NCBI GenBank assembly: GCA_004144935.1
Contig: SDZP01000007.1
Span: forward strand, 1-26,999
Length of the DNA stretch: 26,999 nt
DNA from: Caulobacteraceae bacterium
Lineage (GTDB): Bacteria; Pseudomonadota; Alphaproteobacteria; Caulobacterales; Caulobacteraceae
Direction of reading: 5' to 3'
Shown one piece after another: positions 1 to 10,655 of the stretch. Position 1 is the first letter of the stretch, and every line of letters begins with the position of its first letter. The notes under the pieces are model-generated. The model made no database searches. It was not told where the DNA came from and saw only the letters and a list, made by a program, of their open reading frames with translations. The position numbers were made by a program, and so were the translations under genes.

Positions 1-401
1 ATCAGAAGCTGATCGACAACACCGAGGGACCGCTGGTCGCGGACCTGCGCACCCCCTGCGTCGGCGGCCGGCCCGCCTGCGTGTTCATCAAGCGCCGGCC
101 GGCGGTCGACCGCTTCGCCAACCACAACAGTTCGACAACCCTGACGACGCCGGAGGCGGTATTTTCCCCGCTGGAACTGGAGGCCATCGCCGCCTTCTGC
201 CGCGATATGGGGCTCGACTGGGGCGGACTCGACATCCTTCGGGACAAGGACGGTCGTATCTATGTCGTGGACGTCAACAAGACCGACATGGGGCCGCCGA
301 TCGCCCTGCCCCTGAAAGACAAATTGAGAGCAACATCCTTGCTAGCCGCCGCTTTCCTCACTCTAATTAATCAAGAATCCGGGACGGGCGCCGCCGCATG
401 A
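1..401 (+). CDS. ATP-grasp domain protein, C-terminal part (truncated by window edge)
   Basis: This is the 3' end of a gene that begins upstream of the window; complete codons start at base 3 and the TGA stop is at 399-401. About 132 residues are visible. The stretch MGLDWGGLDILRDKDG followed by IYVVDVNKTDMGPP resembles the last part of an ATP-grasp fold, where an acidic residue and the D/E-x-N motif (here DVN) bind Mg-ATP, so the protein is probably an ATP-dependent carboxylate-amine or similar ligase. The substrate cannot be told. The stop overlaps the start of the next gene (ATGA at 398-401), so the two are probably translationally coupled. The last ~25 codons are clearly more AT-rich than the rest. 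A GTG at 81 is in frame but internal to the domain. The ATP-grasp call is by motif only. Confidence 0.6.
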   Translation, partial: QKLIDNTEGPLVADLRTPCVGGRPACVFIKRRPAVDRFANHNSSTTLTTPEAVFSPLELEAIAAFCRDMGLDWGGLDILRDKDGRIYVVDVNKTDMGPPIALPLKDKLRATSLLAAAFLTLINQESGTGAAA

Positions 402-1291
402 TTCCTTTCGTCAGAGAGATCGAGTTCGAATACGGAGCCTGCGACCGGGTCTCCCCGCTCATCCGCCGCGTGGTCGCGCGCAACCCCGGGCCGTTCACCT
501 TCAAGGGCACGGGCACCTATATCGTCGGCACGGGCGACGTCGCGGTGATCGATCCCGGTCCAGACCTGGACGAGCATCTGGAAGCCATCCTGGCCGCCAC
601 CGCCGGCGAGCGGATCACCCACATCTTCGTCACCCACAACCACGCCGACCATTCACCCCTCGCCCGGCCGCTCAGCGAGCGCACCGGGGCGACCATCTAT
701 GCCTGCGCCAAGCAGGGTGTGCCGACCGAATCCGAAGTGCGGATGGAGGCCGGCGACGACCGCAACTTCCGCCCCGACGTCGGCCTTTGCGACGGCGGCG
801 TTTTCCGGGGCGGCGACTGGACCCTCGAGGCGATACCGACGCCCGGCCACACCTCCAACCACATCTGCTACGCCCTGCTGGAAGAGAACGCCCTGTTCAG
901 CGGCGATCACATCATGGGCTGGTCGACGACGGTGATCAGTCCGCCCGACGGCGACATGGGCGACTATTTCCAGAGCCTGGAGACCATCAAGGCGCGGGAC
1001 TTCTCGACGCTGTGGCCGACGCATGGCCCGCCGATCACCGACCCCGCCCCCTTCGTCCAGGCCTACATCGACCACCGCAGGACCCGGGAAAAGCAGATCC
1101 TCGCCGCCCTTGCCGGCGGCCACACCCGGATCAAGGCCCTGGTGCCGGACCTCTACAAGGACGTGGACTCGCGGCTCTACCCCGCCGCCGCCCACTCGGT
1201 GATGGCGCACATGGTGCAGATGGTCCGTGACGGCCGCCTGGTCACCGACGGCGAGCCGACACTGGACAGCGACTACCGGCTGCCGACCTGA
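398..1291 (+). CDS. Metallo-beta-lactamase-fold hydrolase, LACTB2-like, with C-terminal winged helix
   Basis: This 297-residue protein has the full metallo-beta-lactamase metal site: HNHADH at residues 80-85 (HxHxDH), a histidine in TPGHTSNH (H151), an aspartate in FSGDH (D170) and a histidine in PTHGPP (H209). These ligate two zinc ions in a cytoplasmic hydrolase. The region after about residue 225, ending SVMAHMVQMVRDGRLV, is the winged-helix tail typical of the LACTB2/RNase Z-like subgroup, whose members hydrolyse thioesters, esters or RNA. The natural substrate is not predictable from sequence. Its start overlaps the upstream ATP-grasp stop by ATGA. It ends three bases before the stop of the converging synthetase gene. 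No signal peptide is visible. Confidence 0.88.
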   Translation: MIPFVREIEFEYGACDRVSPLIRRVVARNPGPFTFKGTGTYIVGTGDVAVIDPGPDLDEHLEAILAATAGERITHIFVTHNHADHSPLARPLSERTGATIYACAKQGVPTESEVRMEAGDDRNFRPDVGLCDGGVFRGGDWTLEAIPTPGHTSNHICYALLEENALFSGDHIMGWSTTVISPPDGDMGDYFQSLETIKARDFSTLWPTHGPPITDPAPFVQAYIDHRRTREKQILAALAGGHTRIKALVPDLYKDVDSRLYPAAAHSVMAHMVQMVRDGRLVTDGEPTLDSDYRLPT

Positions 1292-1294
1292 CGC

Positions 1295-4687
<3,393 letters not shown>

Positions 4688-4764
4688 ACGCTTCACCTTC
4701 CCCGAGTTACACTTCTTCCGCCCCACGCTACCGGGCCGGATGCCGCAGCGCAAACCGGCGCCGC

Positions 4765-5124
4765 CTACGGGCGAGCAGAATCCTGCTGTTCAAGCACCAG
4801 GCGCACGGTGCGCCGGCCCTGCCCGCGCCGGACCTCGAGCGCGACCTGCTCGCCTGGCGCTCCGGCGAGCGCGGCGGAGAGGGTCTCCAGCCCACCGCCG
4901 TTGCTGGCGATGACGACATCTCCGGTTCGCAGGCCGGCGCGGGCGGCGGGACCAAGGGGGTCCAGCTGGGTGATGCGGCCCTCGCCGCCGACGATGGCCA
5001 GGCGCACGCCGGCCCAACCCTCGGGCGGCGGCGCGTCGGCTTCCATCGCCAGCGCCGGCGCGGCGGCCAGCAGCAGGCCGCCGCCGCAAAGGCCGCGCAG
5101 CATCATCCGTCTCGTACCGCTCAT
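4765..5124 (-). CDS. Small exported PDZ-domain protein
   Basis: The 119-residue product has a typical signal peptide (basic MSGTRRMMLR, then a hydrophobic Gly/Leu/Ala run and ALA at 24-26, likely cleaved there). A single PDZ domain at about residues 40-113 follows, with ITQLDPLGPAARAGLRTGDV (51-70), the ligand-loop/helix signature of PDZ domains in DegP/S2P-type proteases and C-terminal processing proteins. There is no protease domain, so it is probably a periplasmic peptide-binding or adaptor protein; its partner is unknown. It lies 77 bases upstream of the synthetase fusion on the same strand and 118 bases downstream of the kinase gene, so co-transcription is possible. The ribosome site before ATG 5124 is weak (GGGAC); internal ATGs at 5106 and 5103 would shorten only the signal peptide. 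Confidence 0.75.
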   Translation of the reverse strand: MSGTRRMMLRGLCGGGLLLAAAPALAMEADAPPPEGWAGVRLAIVGGEGRITQLDPLGPAARAGLRTGDVVIASNGGGLETLSAALAGAPGEQVALEVRRGQGRRTVRLVLEQQDSARP

Positions 5125-5182
5125 CAGACGTCCCGACTTGAACCCCGTCGCCGATTGTCCAGCCGGTCAGGCGGTGGTCAAC

Positions 5183-5199
5183 GGCGTCAGATTGACGCC
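5183..5199. repeat. Short perfect dyad upstream of the PDZ gene
   Basis: GGCGTCA-gat-TGACGCC forms a perfect 7-bp inverted repeat in the 118-bp gap between the stop at 5243 and the start at 5124. It has no T-run on either side, so it is not a standard terminator. On the minus strand a TTGACC lies next to it and could be a -35 element for the PDZ gene, so an operator role is possible. Confidence 0.4.
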
Positions 5200-5242
5200 T
5201 TGCCGCAGGGCCGTGGCCGAATTTGGCTCGGGATATGAAGTT

Positions 5243-6748
5243 TCAGCTGAGCGACTTGACCAGCGCCTCGGCGGCCGGCTCGAAGGCCCCGTCGCTGTCG
5301 ACGCGCCGCCAGGTCATCTGGCCCAGGTCGCGGGTCAGCTGGGCGTCGAGCACCTCGCCCGTGGCGTCCGAGGCATCGCCCGTGCGGCCGGCGATGCGGT
5401 CGTGCAGCAAGGCGGCAGGGGCTTCCAGCCACAGGCCTTCGAAGGCGACGCCGGCGCGGCGGGCGACATCGGCGGCGGCGGCCCGTTCCTCGGGCTTCAT
5501 GAAGACGGCGTCGAGGATGACGGCGCGGCCGGCGGCCAGGGCCTGTCGCGCGTCGTCGAACAGCTGGCCGTAGACCCGGGGGCTGACCTCCGGGTCGTAG
5601 GCTTCCGCCGGAAGGCGCTCCAAGGGCGCGACGCCCCAGAGCCGCTTGCGGATTTCGTCACTGCGCAGGATGACGGCGCCGGGGGAGGCGCCCAGGCCCG
5701 GGGCGGCGATGCGGGCGAAGGTCGACTTGCCGGAGCCGGACAGGCCGCCGACGGCGGCCAGCACCGGCTTCACCGGCTCCAGGTGCGCCAGGGCGGCGGC
5801 CAGGTAGGCGCGGCTGGCCTCGATATCGCCGCCGTGGGCCTGGACATGGCAGCGTACGCCGGCCCGCACGGAGAGGGCCAGCGGCAGGGCCTCCAGGCCG
5901 CTCCACAGCCCTTCCGGCAACAGCCGCGCCCCTTCGTCGAGCCAGGCCGACAGCACCCGCACGGCGGCGTCGCGGCGGCGGCGGAAGTCGAGGTCCATCA
6001 GCAGGAAAGCTACGTCGTAGAGGACATCGATCTCCGACAGGGTGTCGTTGAACTCGATGCAGTCGAACAGGATCGGCCGACCATCCTCGAGCAGGATGTT
6101 GCCCAGGTGCAGGTCGCCGTGGCAGCGGCGCACCCAGCCCGCTTCCAGCCGCTCGGCCAGCAGGCCCTCAAGTCTGGCGCGCTCGGCGTCGGTGGCGGCG
6201 ATCAGGGCCTCGACGGGGTCTCTGCCCAGCTTCGGGATCAGGTCCTTCAGCAGGCTGGCGTTGGAGCGGATGGTGTAGCTCATGCCGCCGGCCGGCTCGG
6301 CCTGGCGGGTCACCGGGGCCTCGGCGTGGAAGCGGGCGATGGCGCGGCCCAGCTGGTCGCTGAGCTCGCCGTCGACGGCGTAGGGCTGCTCGGCCAGCAC
6401 GGCGGTCTCGTCGAAGCGGCGCATCTCCAGCACCGATTCCACCCGCTCGCCCGGCCCGTCGAGTTCCAGCCCGCCGCCCGCCGTGCGGGTCAGCGCCCCG
6501 ACCCGGCGATAGATGTCCGGCGCGGCGGCGCGGTTGAAGGCCAGTTCGCGCTCCAGCGCCCAGTGACGCAGGGCGGCGGTCTCGTAGTTGAGGAAGCCGA
6601 AGTTGACCGGCTTCTTGACCTTCAGGGCCAGCTCCCCGGTCAGGTAGACCCGCGCGCAGCTGGTCTCGATGACCCGGTCGGCGCGGGCCGCAAGCCAGGC
6701 GGCGATCTCGGCCTCCTGCTGGAGTTCTTCAGGCGTCGGTTGGCTCAT
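5243..6748 (-). CDS. Bifunctional APH-like kinase / P-loop nucleotide-binding protein
   Basis: This 501-residue cytoplasmic protein joins two modules seen fused in a widespread conserved family (COG2187 plus COG0645 type). The N-terminal half resembles aminoglycoside phosphotransferase/kinase folds: a K-rich ALKVKKPVNFGFL stretch (41-53), the catalytic loop CHGDLHLGN (209-217) and the metal-binding LFDCIEFND (227-235). The C-terminal third is a P-loop kinase with Walker A GLSGSGKST (335-343) followed by RSDEIRKRL, as in gluconate- or adenylylsulfate-type kinases. The physiological substrate is not known for the family, and resistance to aminoglycosides should not be assumed. It starts at ATG 6748, divergent from the TetR gene with about 105 bases between them, so the regulator may control it. 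Confidence 0.82.
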   Translation of the reverse strand: MSQPTPEELQQEAEIAAWLAARADRVIETSCARVYLTGELALKVKKPVNFGFLNYETAALRHWALERELAFNRAAAPDIYRRVGALTRTAGGGLELDGPGERVESVLEMRRFDETAVLAEQPYAVDGELSDQLGRAIARFHAEAPVTRQAEPAGGMSYTIRSNASLLKDLIPKLGRDPVEALIAATDAERARLEGLLAERLEAGWVRRCHGDLHLGNILLEDGRPILFDCIEFNDTLSEIDVLYDVAFLLMDLDFRRRRDAAVRVLSAWLDEGARLLPEGLWSGLEALPLALSVRAGVRCHVQAHGGDIEASRAYLAAALAHLEPVKPVLAAVGGLSGSGKSTFARIAAPGLGASPGAVILRSDEIRKRLWGVAPLERLPAEAYDPEVSPRVYGQLFDDARQALAAGRAVILDAVFMKPEERAAAADVARRAGVAFEGLWLEAPAALLHDRIAGRTGDASDATGEVLDAQLTRDLGQMTWRRVDSDGAFEPAAEALVKSLS

Positions 6749-6853
6749 GATCGGTGCATATCACAGGCTTCCCGCGGCCGTCGCCTCGCCCATCCCTTGC
6801 TCAAGTCGAGTATTCGCCTTACGGGGGAAAGATCATTGTTCGACAGAGGGCGT

Positions 6854-7471
6854 ATGGGGGACCGAGGGGAAGGCACCAGGAGCGCGCGCAAGCGGCGCGA
6901 CATCATGCAGGCCGGACAGTCGGTGTTCCTGCGCGAGGGCTACGCCGGGGCCGGGATGGAGGTGGTGGCGCGCGAGGCCAGCGTGTCGACGGCGACCCTC
7001 TACGCCCACTTCCCCGGCAAGGGCGACCTGTTCGTCGCCGTGGTCGAGTCGGCGGTGCGCAACCTGGCCCATGATATCGAGGAGACCCTCGATTTTCCGG
7101 GCGCCGCCCGCGAGCGGTTGCTGGCCTTTTCGCACGCCTACGCCCGCTTCTACACCGATCCTCTATCGCGGGCGGTCTTCCGGCTGGTCATCGCCGAGCG
7201 ACGGCGGTTCACCGAACTGGCCGACCATTTCCGCAACCGCTCGCGCCATGCGTTGGGCGGCAACGCCATCAGCCTCATCGGCCAGCTGGCCGAGGAAGGG
7301 CTGCTGAAGGTCGAAAAGCCCGCCTGGGCCGCCGGTCAGCTGCTTGGCATGCTGGAACACGCCACCCTGGTGTTCGGCCTGGTGGCCGGCGACGACGTCC
7401 TTCCCCGCCGGCCGATCGACGACATCTGCGCCGATGCGGTGGACACCTTCCTGGCGCGGTACGGGACCTAG
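6854..7471 (+). CDS. TetR/AcrR-family transcriptional regulator
   Basis: The 205-residue product has a canonical TetR N-terminal DNA-binding domain at about residues 11-60 (RRDIMQAGQSVFLREGYAG, then VSTATLYAHFPGKGDLF), followed by an all-helical C-terminal ligand-binding and dimerisation region containing an AefR-like AERRRFTELADHF stretch. It probably represses a neighbouring or distant gene until a small ligand binds; the divergent kinase gene at 6748 is the obvious candidate. The start is uncertain: ATG 6854 has GAGGG only three bases upstream, while an in-frame TTG at 6836 has GGGGGAAA at good spacing and would add six residues. Its stop TAG shares the palindrome CTAG (7468-7471) with the stop of the converging pdxH gene. 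Confidence 0.87.
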   Translation: MGDRGEGTRSARKRRDIMQAGQSVFLREGYAGAGMEVVAREASVSTATLYAHFPGKGDLFVAVVESAVRNLAHDIEETLDFPGAARERLLAFSHAYARFYTDPLSRAVFRLVIAERRRFTELADHFRNRSRHALGGNAISLIGQLAEEGLLKVEKPAWAAGQLLGMLEHATLVFGLVAGDDVLPRRPIDDICADAVDTFLARYGT

Positions 7472-8133
7472 GGATAGAGCCGCGAGGTCGTCCAGCCCTC
7501 GCCGGACCGCGCGAAGACCAGCCGCTCGTGCAGGCGGAAGGGCCGGTCGCGCCAGAACTCGATGGTCTGCGGCGTCAGGCGGAACCCGGACCAATGGGGC
7601 GGACGCGGCACCTTGCCGAGCCCGAACTTCAGGCCAATCTCGGCCACCCGCTTTTCCAGCGCGAAGCGGTCGGGCAGCGGCCGGGACTGGTCCGAGGCCC
7701 AGGCGCCCAGCTGGCTGTGGCGGGCCCGGGTGGCGTGGTAGGCGTCGGCCTCGGCGTCCGACACCTGTTCGACCGTCCCCCGAACCCGGACCTGGCGACG
7801 CAGGGACTTCCAGTGGAACAACAGGGCGGCCCTGGGGTTGGCGGCCAGCTCGCGGCCCTTGGCGCTTTCCAAGTTGGTGAAAAAGGTGAAGCCGGTGGGT
7901 CCGACGTCCTTCAGCAGGACCATGCGGGCGTCGGGCAGGCCGCTGTCGTCGACGGTGGCCAGGGTCATGGCGTTGGCGTCGTTGGCCTCGGACTCGACCG
8001 CCGCCTTCAGCCAGGTCTCGAACAGGGCGATCGGATCGGCCTCGGGCAGCAGGGGCAGCGGCGCGGCGGCGGTCACCTGGGTGACATAGTCGTCTTCGCT
8101 CGGCGAGGCGGGGATCAGGGTGTCATCGGCCAT
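7468..8133 (-). CDS. pdxH: Pyridoxamine/pyridoxine 5'-phosphate oxidase
   Basis: PdxH is the FMN-dependent oxidase that converts PNP or PMP to pyridoxal 5'-phosphate, the last step of vitamin B6 synthesis and salvage. The 221-residue product (family about 210-230) carries the family pattern: ANAMTLATVDDSGLPDARMV with LLKD (N-terminal FMN-binding strand), FFTNLESAKGRELAANP, RRQVRVRG, and the C-terminal PFRLHERLVF with PLP-contacting Arg/His residues. ATG 8133 was chosen because the conserved part starts soon after. An in-frame ATG at 8160 has AGGAC about nine bases upstream and would add nine residues, so it is a real alternative. The longer open frame to 8826 runs through the divergent J-protein gene and is not coding. 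It converges with the TetR gene, sharing four bases. Confidence 0.93.
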   Translation of the reverse strand: MADDTLIPASPSEDDYVTQVTAAAPLPLLPEADPIALFETWLKAAVESEANDANAMTLATVDDSGLPDARMVLLKDVGPTGFTFFTNLESAKGRELAANPRAALLFHWKSLRRQVRVRGTVEQVSDAEADAYHATRARHSQLGAWASDQSRPLPDRFALEKRVAEIGLKFGLGKVPRPPHWSGFRLTPQTIEFWRDRPFRLHERLVFARSGEGWTTSRLYP

Positions 8134-8235
8134 GGTCGCTATGTAGTCCTCCCGCCCCATCGCGTCACGTCCTGGCCGCTTAACCTCGTTTTGACTCGGC
8201 CGTCCCATGATGCCCGCAACGAACAAGGGGCCATG

Positions 8236-8940
8236 ATGGTGGCGACGACAACGATGGACCTGCGCCGGGCGCGGGCGGTGCTGGGCGTGTCCGCCGCGGA
8301 CGGGCCCGAGGCGCTGCGCGCCGCCTTCCGGCGCGGGGTGATGGCCAACCATCCGGACCGCGCCGGCGGCGACGCCGCCCGCATGCGGGAGGTCATCGAG
8401 GCCTACGGCCTGCTCAAGGCCCCGCCGGCCGAGCACAGGGCCGCCCCCGCTTCGGCGCCGGTCGCGGCCCCGTCCGCGCCGCAGCTGGCCATCACCCCCA
8501 CACAGGCTGCTTTCGGCGGCGAGGTGCTGGTCACCCTGGCGGGCGACCGCCAGGTCAAGGTCGCCCTGCCCGCCGGTCTGCGCCAGGGCGACACCGTGCG
8601 CGTCGACGGCGCGCCGCTGGTCGTCCGGGTCGGCCGCGAGGCCGGAATGATGCTGCGCGGCGACGACCTCTGGCTGACCGCCGAAATGCCGCCCAGCGCG
8701 GCGCGGGGCGGCCGCATCGCCCTGTCCACCCCGGCCGGTCCGCGCGAGGTCTGGATCGACCGCCGCGACATGGCGCGCGGCGTCCTGCGGCTGAGCGGCC
8801 ATGGCCTGCCGGCGCGTGGGCCGCACGGGACCGGCGACCTGTTCATCCAGCTGCGCGTGGCCGAGCCGGGGGTCAGCGGCGTCCGTGTCCGGTTACGCGC
8901 CTTCCAGGCCGCCTGGGCCCCGCAAGCCAGCGCTTTGTAA
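8236..8940 (+). CDS. Minimal J-domain (DnaJ/CbpA-like) co-chaperone
   Basis: The 234-residue product has a J-domain at about residues 8-62 with the diagnostic HPD (39-41, in NHPDRAGGD) that stimulates DnaK ATPase. After an Ala/Pro linker, residues 85-210 resemble the two C-terminal substrate-binding subdomains of type II J-proteins: LPAGLRQGDTVRVDG, RGDDLWLTAEM and LRLSGHGLP followed by GTGDLFIQL. There is no Gly/Phe region and no zinc-finger CxxCxGxG repeats, so it is closer to a shortened CbpA than to DnaJ. AAGGGG (8225-8230) is five bases before ATG 8236; ATG 8233 is possible but badly spaced. It is divergent from pdxH and 31 bases upstream of aroC, so it may be co-transcribed with aroC. 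Confidence 0.85.
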   Translation: MVATTTMDLRRARAVLGVSAADGPEALRAAFRRGVMANHPDRAGGDAARMREVIEAYGLLKAPPAEHRAAPASAPVAAPSAPQLAITPTQAAFGGEVLVTLAGDRQVKVALPAGLRQGDTVRVDGAPLVVRVGREAGMMLRGDDLWLTAEMPPSAARGGRIALSTPAGPREVWIDRRDMARGVLRLSGHGLPARGPHGTGDLFIQLRVAEPGVSGVRVRLRAFQAAWAPQASAL

Positions 8941-8971
8941 GCGGCGACGAGTTGGCTAAAGAGCCAGCACG

Positions 8972-10039
8972 ATGTCGCACAACACCTTCGGCCACCTCTT
9001 CCGTGTCACCACCTGGGGTGAAAGCCATGGGCCCGCCCTCGGCTGCGTGGTCGACGGCTGCCCGCCCGGCATCGCTTTGAGCGAAGACGACATCCAGGCC
9101 TTCCTCGACAAGCGCAAGCCCGGCACCAGCAAGCACGTCACCCAGCGGCGGGAGAGCGACACCGTCCGCATCCTGTCGGGCGTCTTCGAGGGCTTCACCA
9201 CCGGAACACCGATCTCGCTGATGATCGAGAACGAGGACCAGCGGTCCAGGGACTATGGCGAGATCGCCCAGGCCTTCCGTCCCGGGCACGCCGACTACAG
9301 CTACATCGCCAAGTACGGCCGGCGCGACTATCGCGGCGGCGGCCGCTCCAGCGCCCGCGAGACCGCCGCCCGGGTCGCCGCCGGGGCCATCGCCCGCAAG
9401 GTCATCCCGCAGGTGAGCGTCCGCGCCGCCTTGGTGCAGATCGGGCCGCACGCCATCGACCGCGCGGCCTGGGACTGGGCCGAGACGGCCAACAATCCCT
9501 TCTTCTGTCCCGACGCCGCCACCGCCGCAAAATGGGACGCCTACCTGGACGGCATCCGCAAGGCCGGCTCCTCGACCGGGGCCATCGTCGAGGTCGAGGC
9601 CGAAGGCGTGCCGGCCGGCTGGGGCGCGCCGATCTACGGCAAGATCGACGCCGAGCTGGCCGCCGCCCTGATGTCGATCAATGCCGCCAAGGGCGTCGAG
9701 ATCGGCGCCGGCTTCGCCTCCGCCGCCCTGACCGGCGAGGAGAACGCCGACGAGATGCGGGCCGGCAACGATGGCCCGACCTTTCTTTCCAACCACGCCG
9801 GCGGCGTGCTGGGCGGCATCAGCACCGGCCAGCCGGTGGTCGCCCGGGTGGCCTTCAAGCCGACCAGCTCGATCCTCACCCCGCGCCGCACCCTCAACGA
9901 GGCCGGCGAGGAGATCGAGCTGCGCACCAAGGGCCGCCACGATCCCTGCGTCGGGGTGCGAGCCCCGCCGGTGGTCGAGGCGATGACCGCCTGCGTCCTG
10001 GCCGACGCCTTCCTGCGGCACCGGGGCCAGGTGGGGTAG
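8972..10039 (+). CDS. aroC: Chorismate synthase
   Basis: AroC converts 5-enolpyruvylshikimate 3-phosphate to chorismate, the last common step of aromatic amino-acid synthesis, using reduced FMN. The 355-residue protein matches the family length and shows its signatures: the N-terminal GHLFRVTTWGESHGPALGCV (flavin/substrate histidine region), RPGHADYSYIAKYG, the GGGRSSARETAARVAAGAIA segment, and the C-terminal RHDPCVGVRAPPVVEAM. All look intact. It lies 31 bases after the J-protein gene on the same strand. A perfect 8-bp hairpin begins six bases after its stop. The assignment is secure. Confidence 0.98.
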   Translation: MSHNTFGHLFRVTTWGESHGPALGCVVDGCPPGIALSEDDIQAFLDKRKPGTSKHVTQRRESDTVRILSGVFEGFTTGTPISLMIENEDQRSRDYGEIAQAFRPGHADYSYIAKYGRRDYRGGGRSSARETAARVAAGAIARKVIPQVSVRAALVQIGPHAIDRAAWDWAETANNPFFCPDAATAAKWDAYLDGIRKAGSSTGAIVEVEAEGVPAGWGAPIYGKIDAELAAALMSINAAKGVEIGAGFASAALTGEENADEMRAGNDGPTFLSNHAGGVLGGISTGQPVVARVAFKPTSSILTPRRTLNEAGEEIELRTKGRHDPCVGVRAPPVVEAMTACVLADAFLRHRGQVG

Positions 10040-10045
10040 ATTTTT

Positions 10046-10065
10046 GGCCGCTTATCGAAGCGGCC
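10046..10065 (+). terminator. Hairpin after aroC, possible terminator without U-tract
   Basis: GGCCGCTT-atcg-AAGCGGCC is a perfect 8-bp stem with a 4-base loop, six bases after the aroC stop. The T-run (five T) is on the 5' side rather than the 3' side, so it is not a textbook intrinsic terminator in either direction. It may still stabilise the mRNA end or assist Rho-dependent termination. Confidence 0.4.
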
Positions 10066-10250
10066 GGCCGTGATCGAATGTAGCCCTGGGCGTAGGCCAC
10101 TCTGCAGGCTGGTTGCCGCAAAAATCTGCCACATTGCCATCGCCGCGGCCTGCAGATCGCGCCGCGCCGTCATCGCTGCCCGATGCCGCCGCGGATCGCA
10201 AAAACGGATTTTCGAATTCAGGGTATCCCCAGGTCATGGACCGAGGCGGC

Positions 10251-10287
10251 TTGACTCCCGTAACCCAAATGAGAACATTTAGGGAAC
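10251..10287 (+). promoter_or_regulatory. Sigma73-like promoter overlapped by a perfect LexA (SOS) box
   Basis: TTGACTC (10251-10257) followed after 11 bases by ATGAGAAC (10269-10276) fits the Caulobacter housekeeping promoter pattern TTGACGS-N10-14-GCTANAWC in the -35 and in the ANAWC half of the -10. Overlapping the -10 is GAAC-N7-GAAC (10273-10276 and 10284-10287), an exact match to the direct-repeat LexA operator of alphaproteobacteria (GTTC-N7-GTTC on the other strand). LexA bound there would block RNA polymerase, and DNA damage would release it. The box ends 13 bases before ATG 10301. The LexA match is seen directly; the promoter call is inference. Confidence 0.7.
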
Positions 10288-10300
10288 ATTGGAGCGCGCC

Positions 10301-10585
10301 ATGTCGGCCCTGAAAGACCTCGATCCCGAAACTCGCCGCACCGTCGAGCGGGCCGCCCTCGACGAGATCGCCCTGTTCGGGGCCGCCGACGACCCGGCCG
10401 CCATCGAGAGCCTGGCGCGGGCGGGACGCTGCGGGGTGGCCGAGGCAGGGGCTAGCTTCGACCTCGGCGACAAGGTCTCGGATTGCCAGGAGGAGATCGC
10501 GGCCGAGCTTCGAACCCGGCAACGGGAGCTGGCGGCGGCGGTCGGCGCGCTGGGGGCGGTGGTGCGGATGATGGTGCGGGTTTGA
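10301..10585 (+). CDS. Small protein of unknown function, probably SOS-induced
   Basis: The 94-residue product is not recognised. It has no signal peptide and no continuous membrane segment; it is rich in Ala, Glu, Arg and Leu and should be mostly helical, with two cysteines (in GRCGV and SDCQE) and a possible amphipathic helix in the region EEIAAELRTRQRELAAAV. ATG 10301 is preceded by GGAG six bases upstream. The strongest clue is the promoter: a perfect LexA-type operator sits immediately upstream, so expression is expected to rise on DNA damage. Known Caulobacter SOS proteins of this size include division inhibitors and toxins, but those are membrane peptides and this one is not clearly so. 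It stands alone: aroC ends 261 bases upstream, and the flavoprotein starts 70 bases downstream. Confidence 0.7.
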   Translation: MSALKDLDPETRRTVERAALDEIALFGAADDPAAIESLARAGRCGVAEAGASFDLGDKVSDCQEEIAAELRTRQRELAAAVGALGAVVRMMVRV

Positions 10586-10655
10586 GGCGGAAGCCGAGGA
10601 CCTCTTTTCAACAGTCCGCTAGCCGCCGCGCGGCTCCCCGGCTACCAATCCATCC

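Noticed and set aside
8180..8194. TTAA-N7-TTGA as a CtrA cell-cycle regulator site between pdxH and the J-protein gene
   Set aside because: The second half-site has one mismatch to TTAA, and neither neighbour is an expected CtrA target; a chance match is likely.
10052..10522. Minus-strand 156-codon frame overlapping the small SOS-linked gene
   Set aside because: It has no ribosome site or domain, and the plus-strand gene has a good ribosome site and promoter signals.
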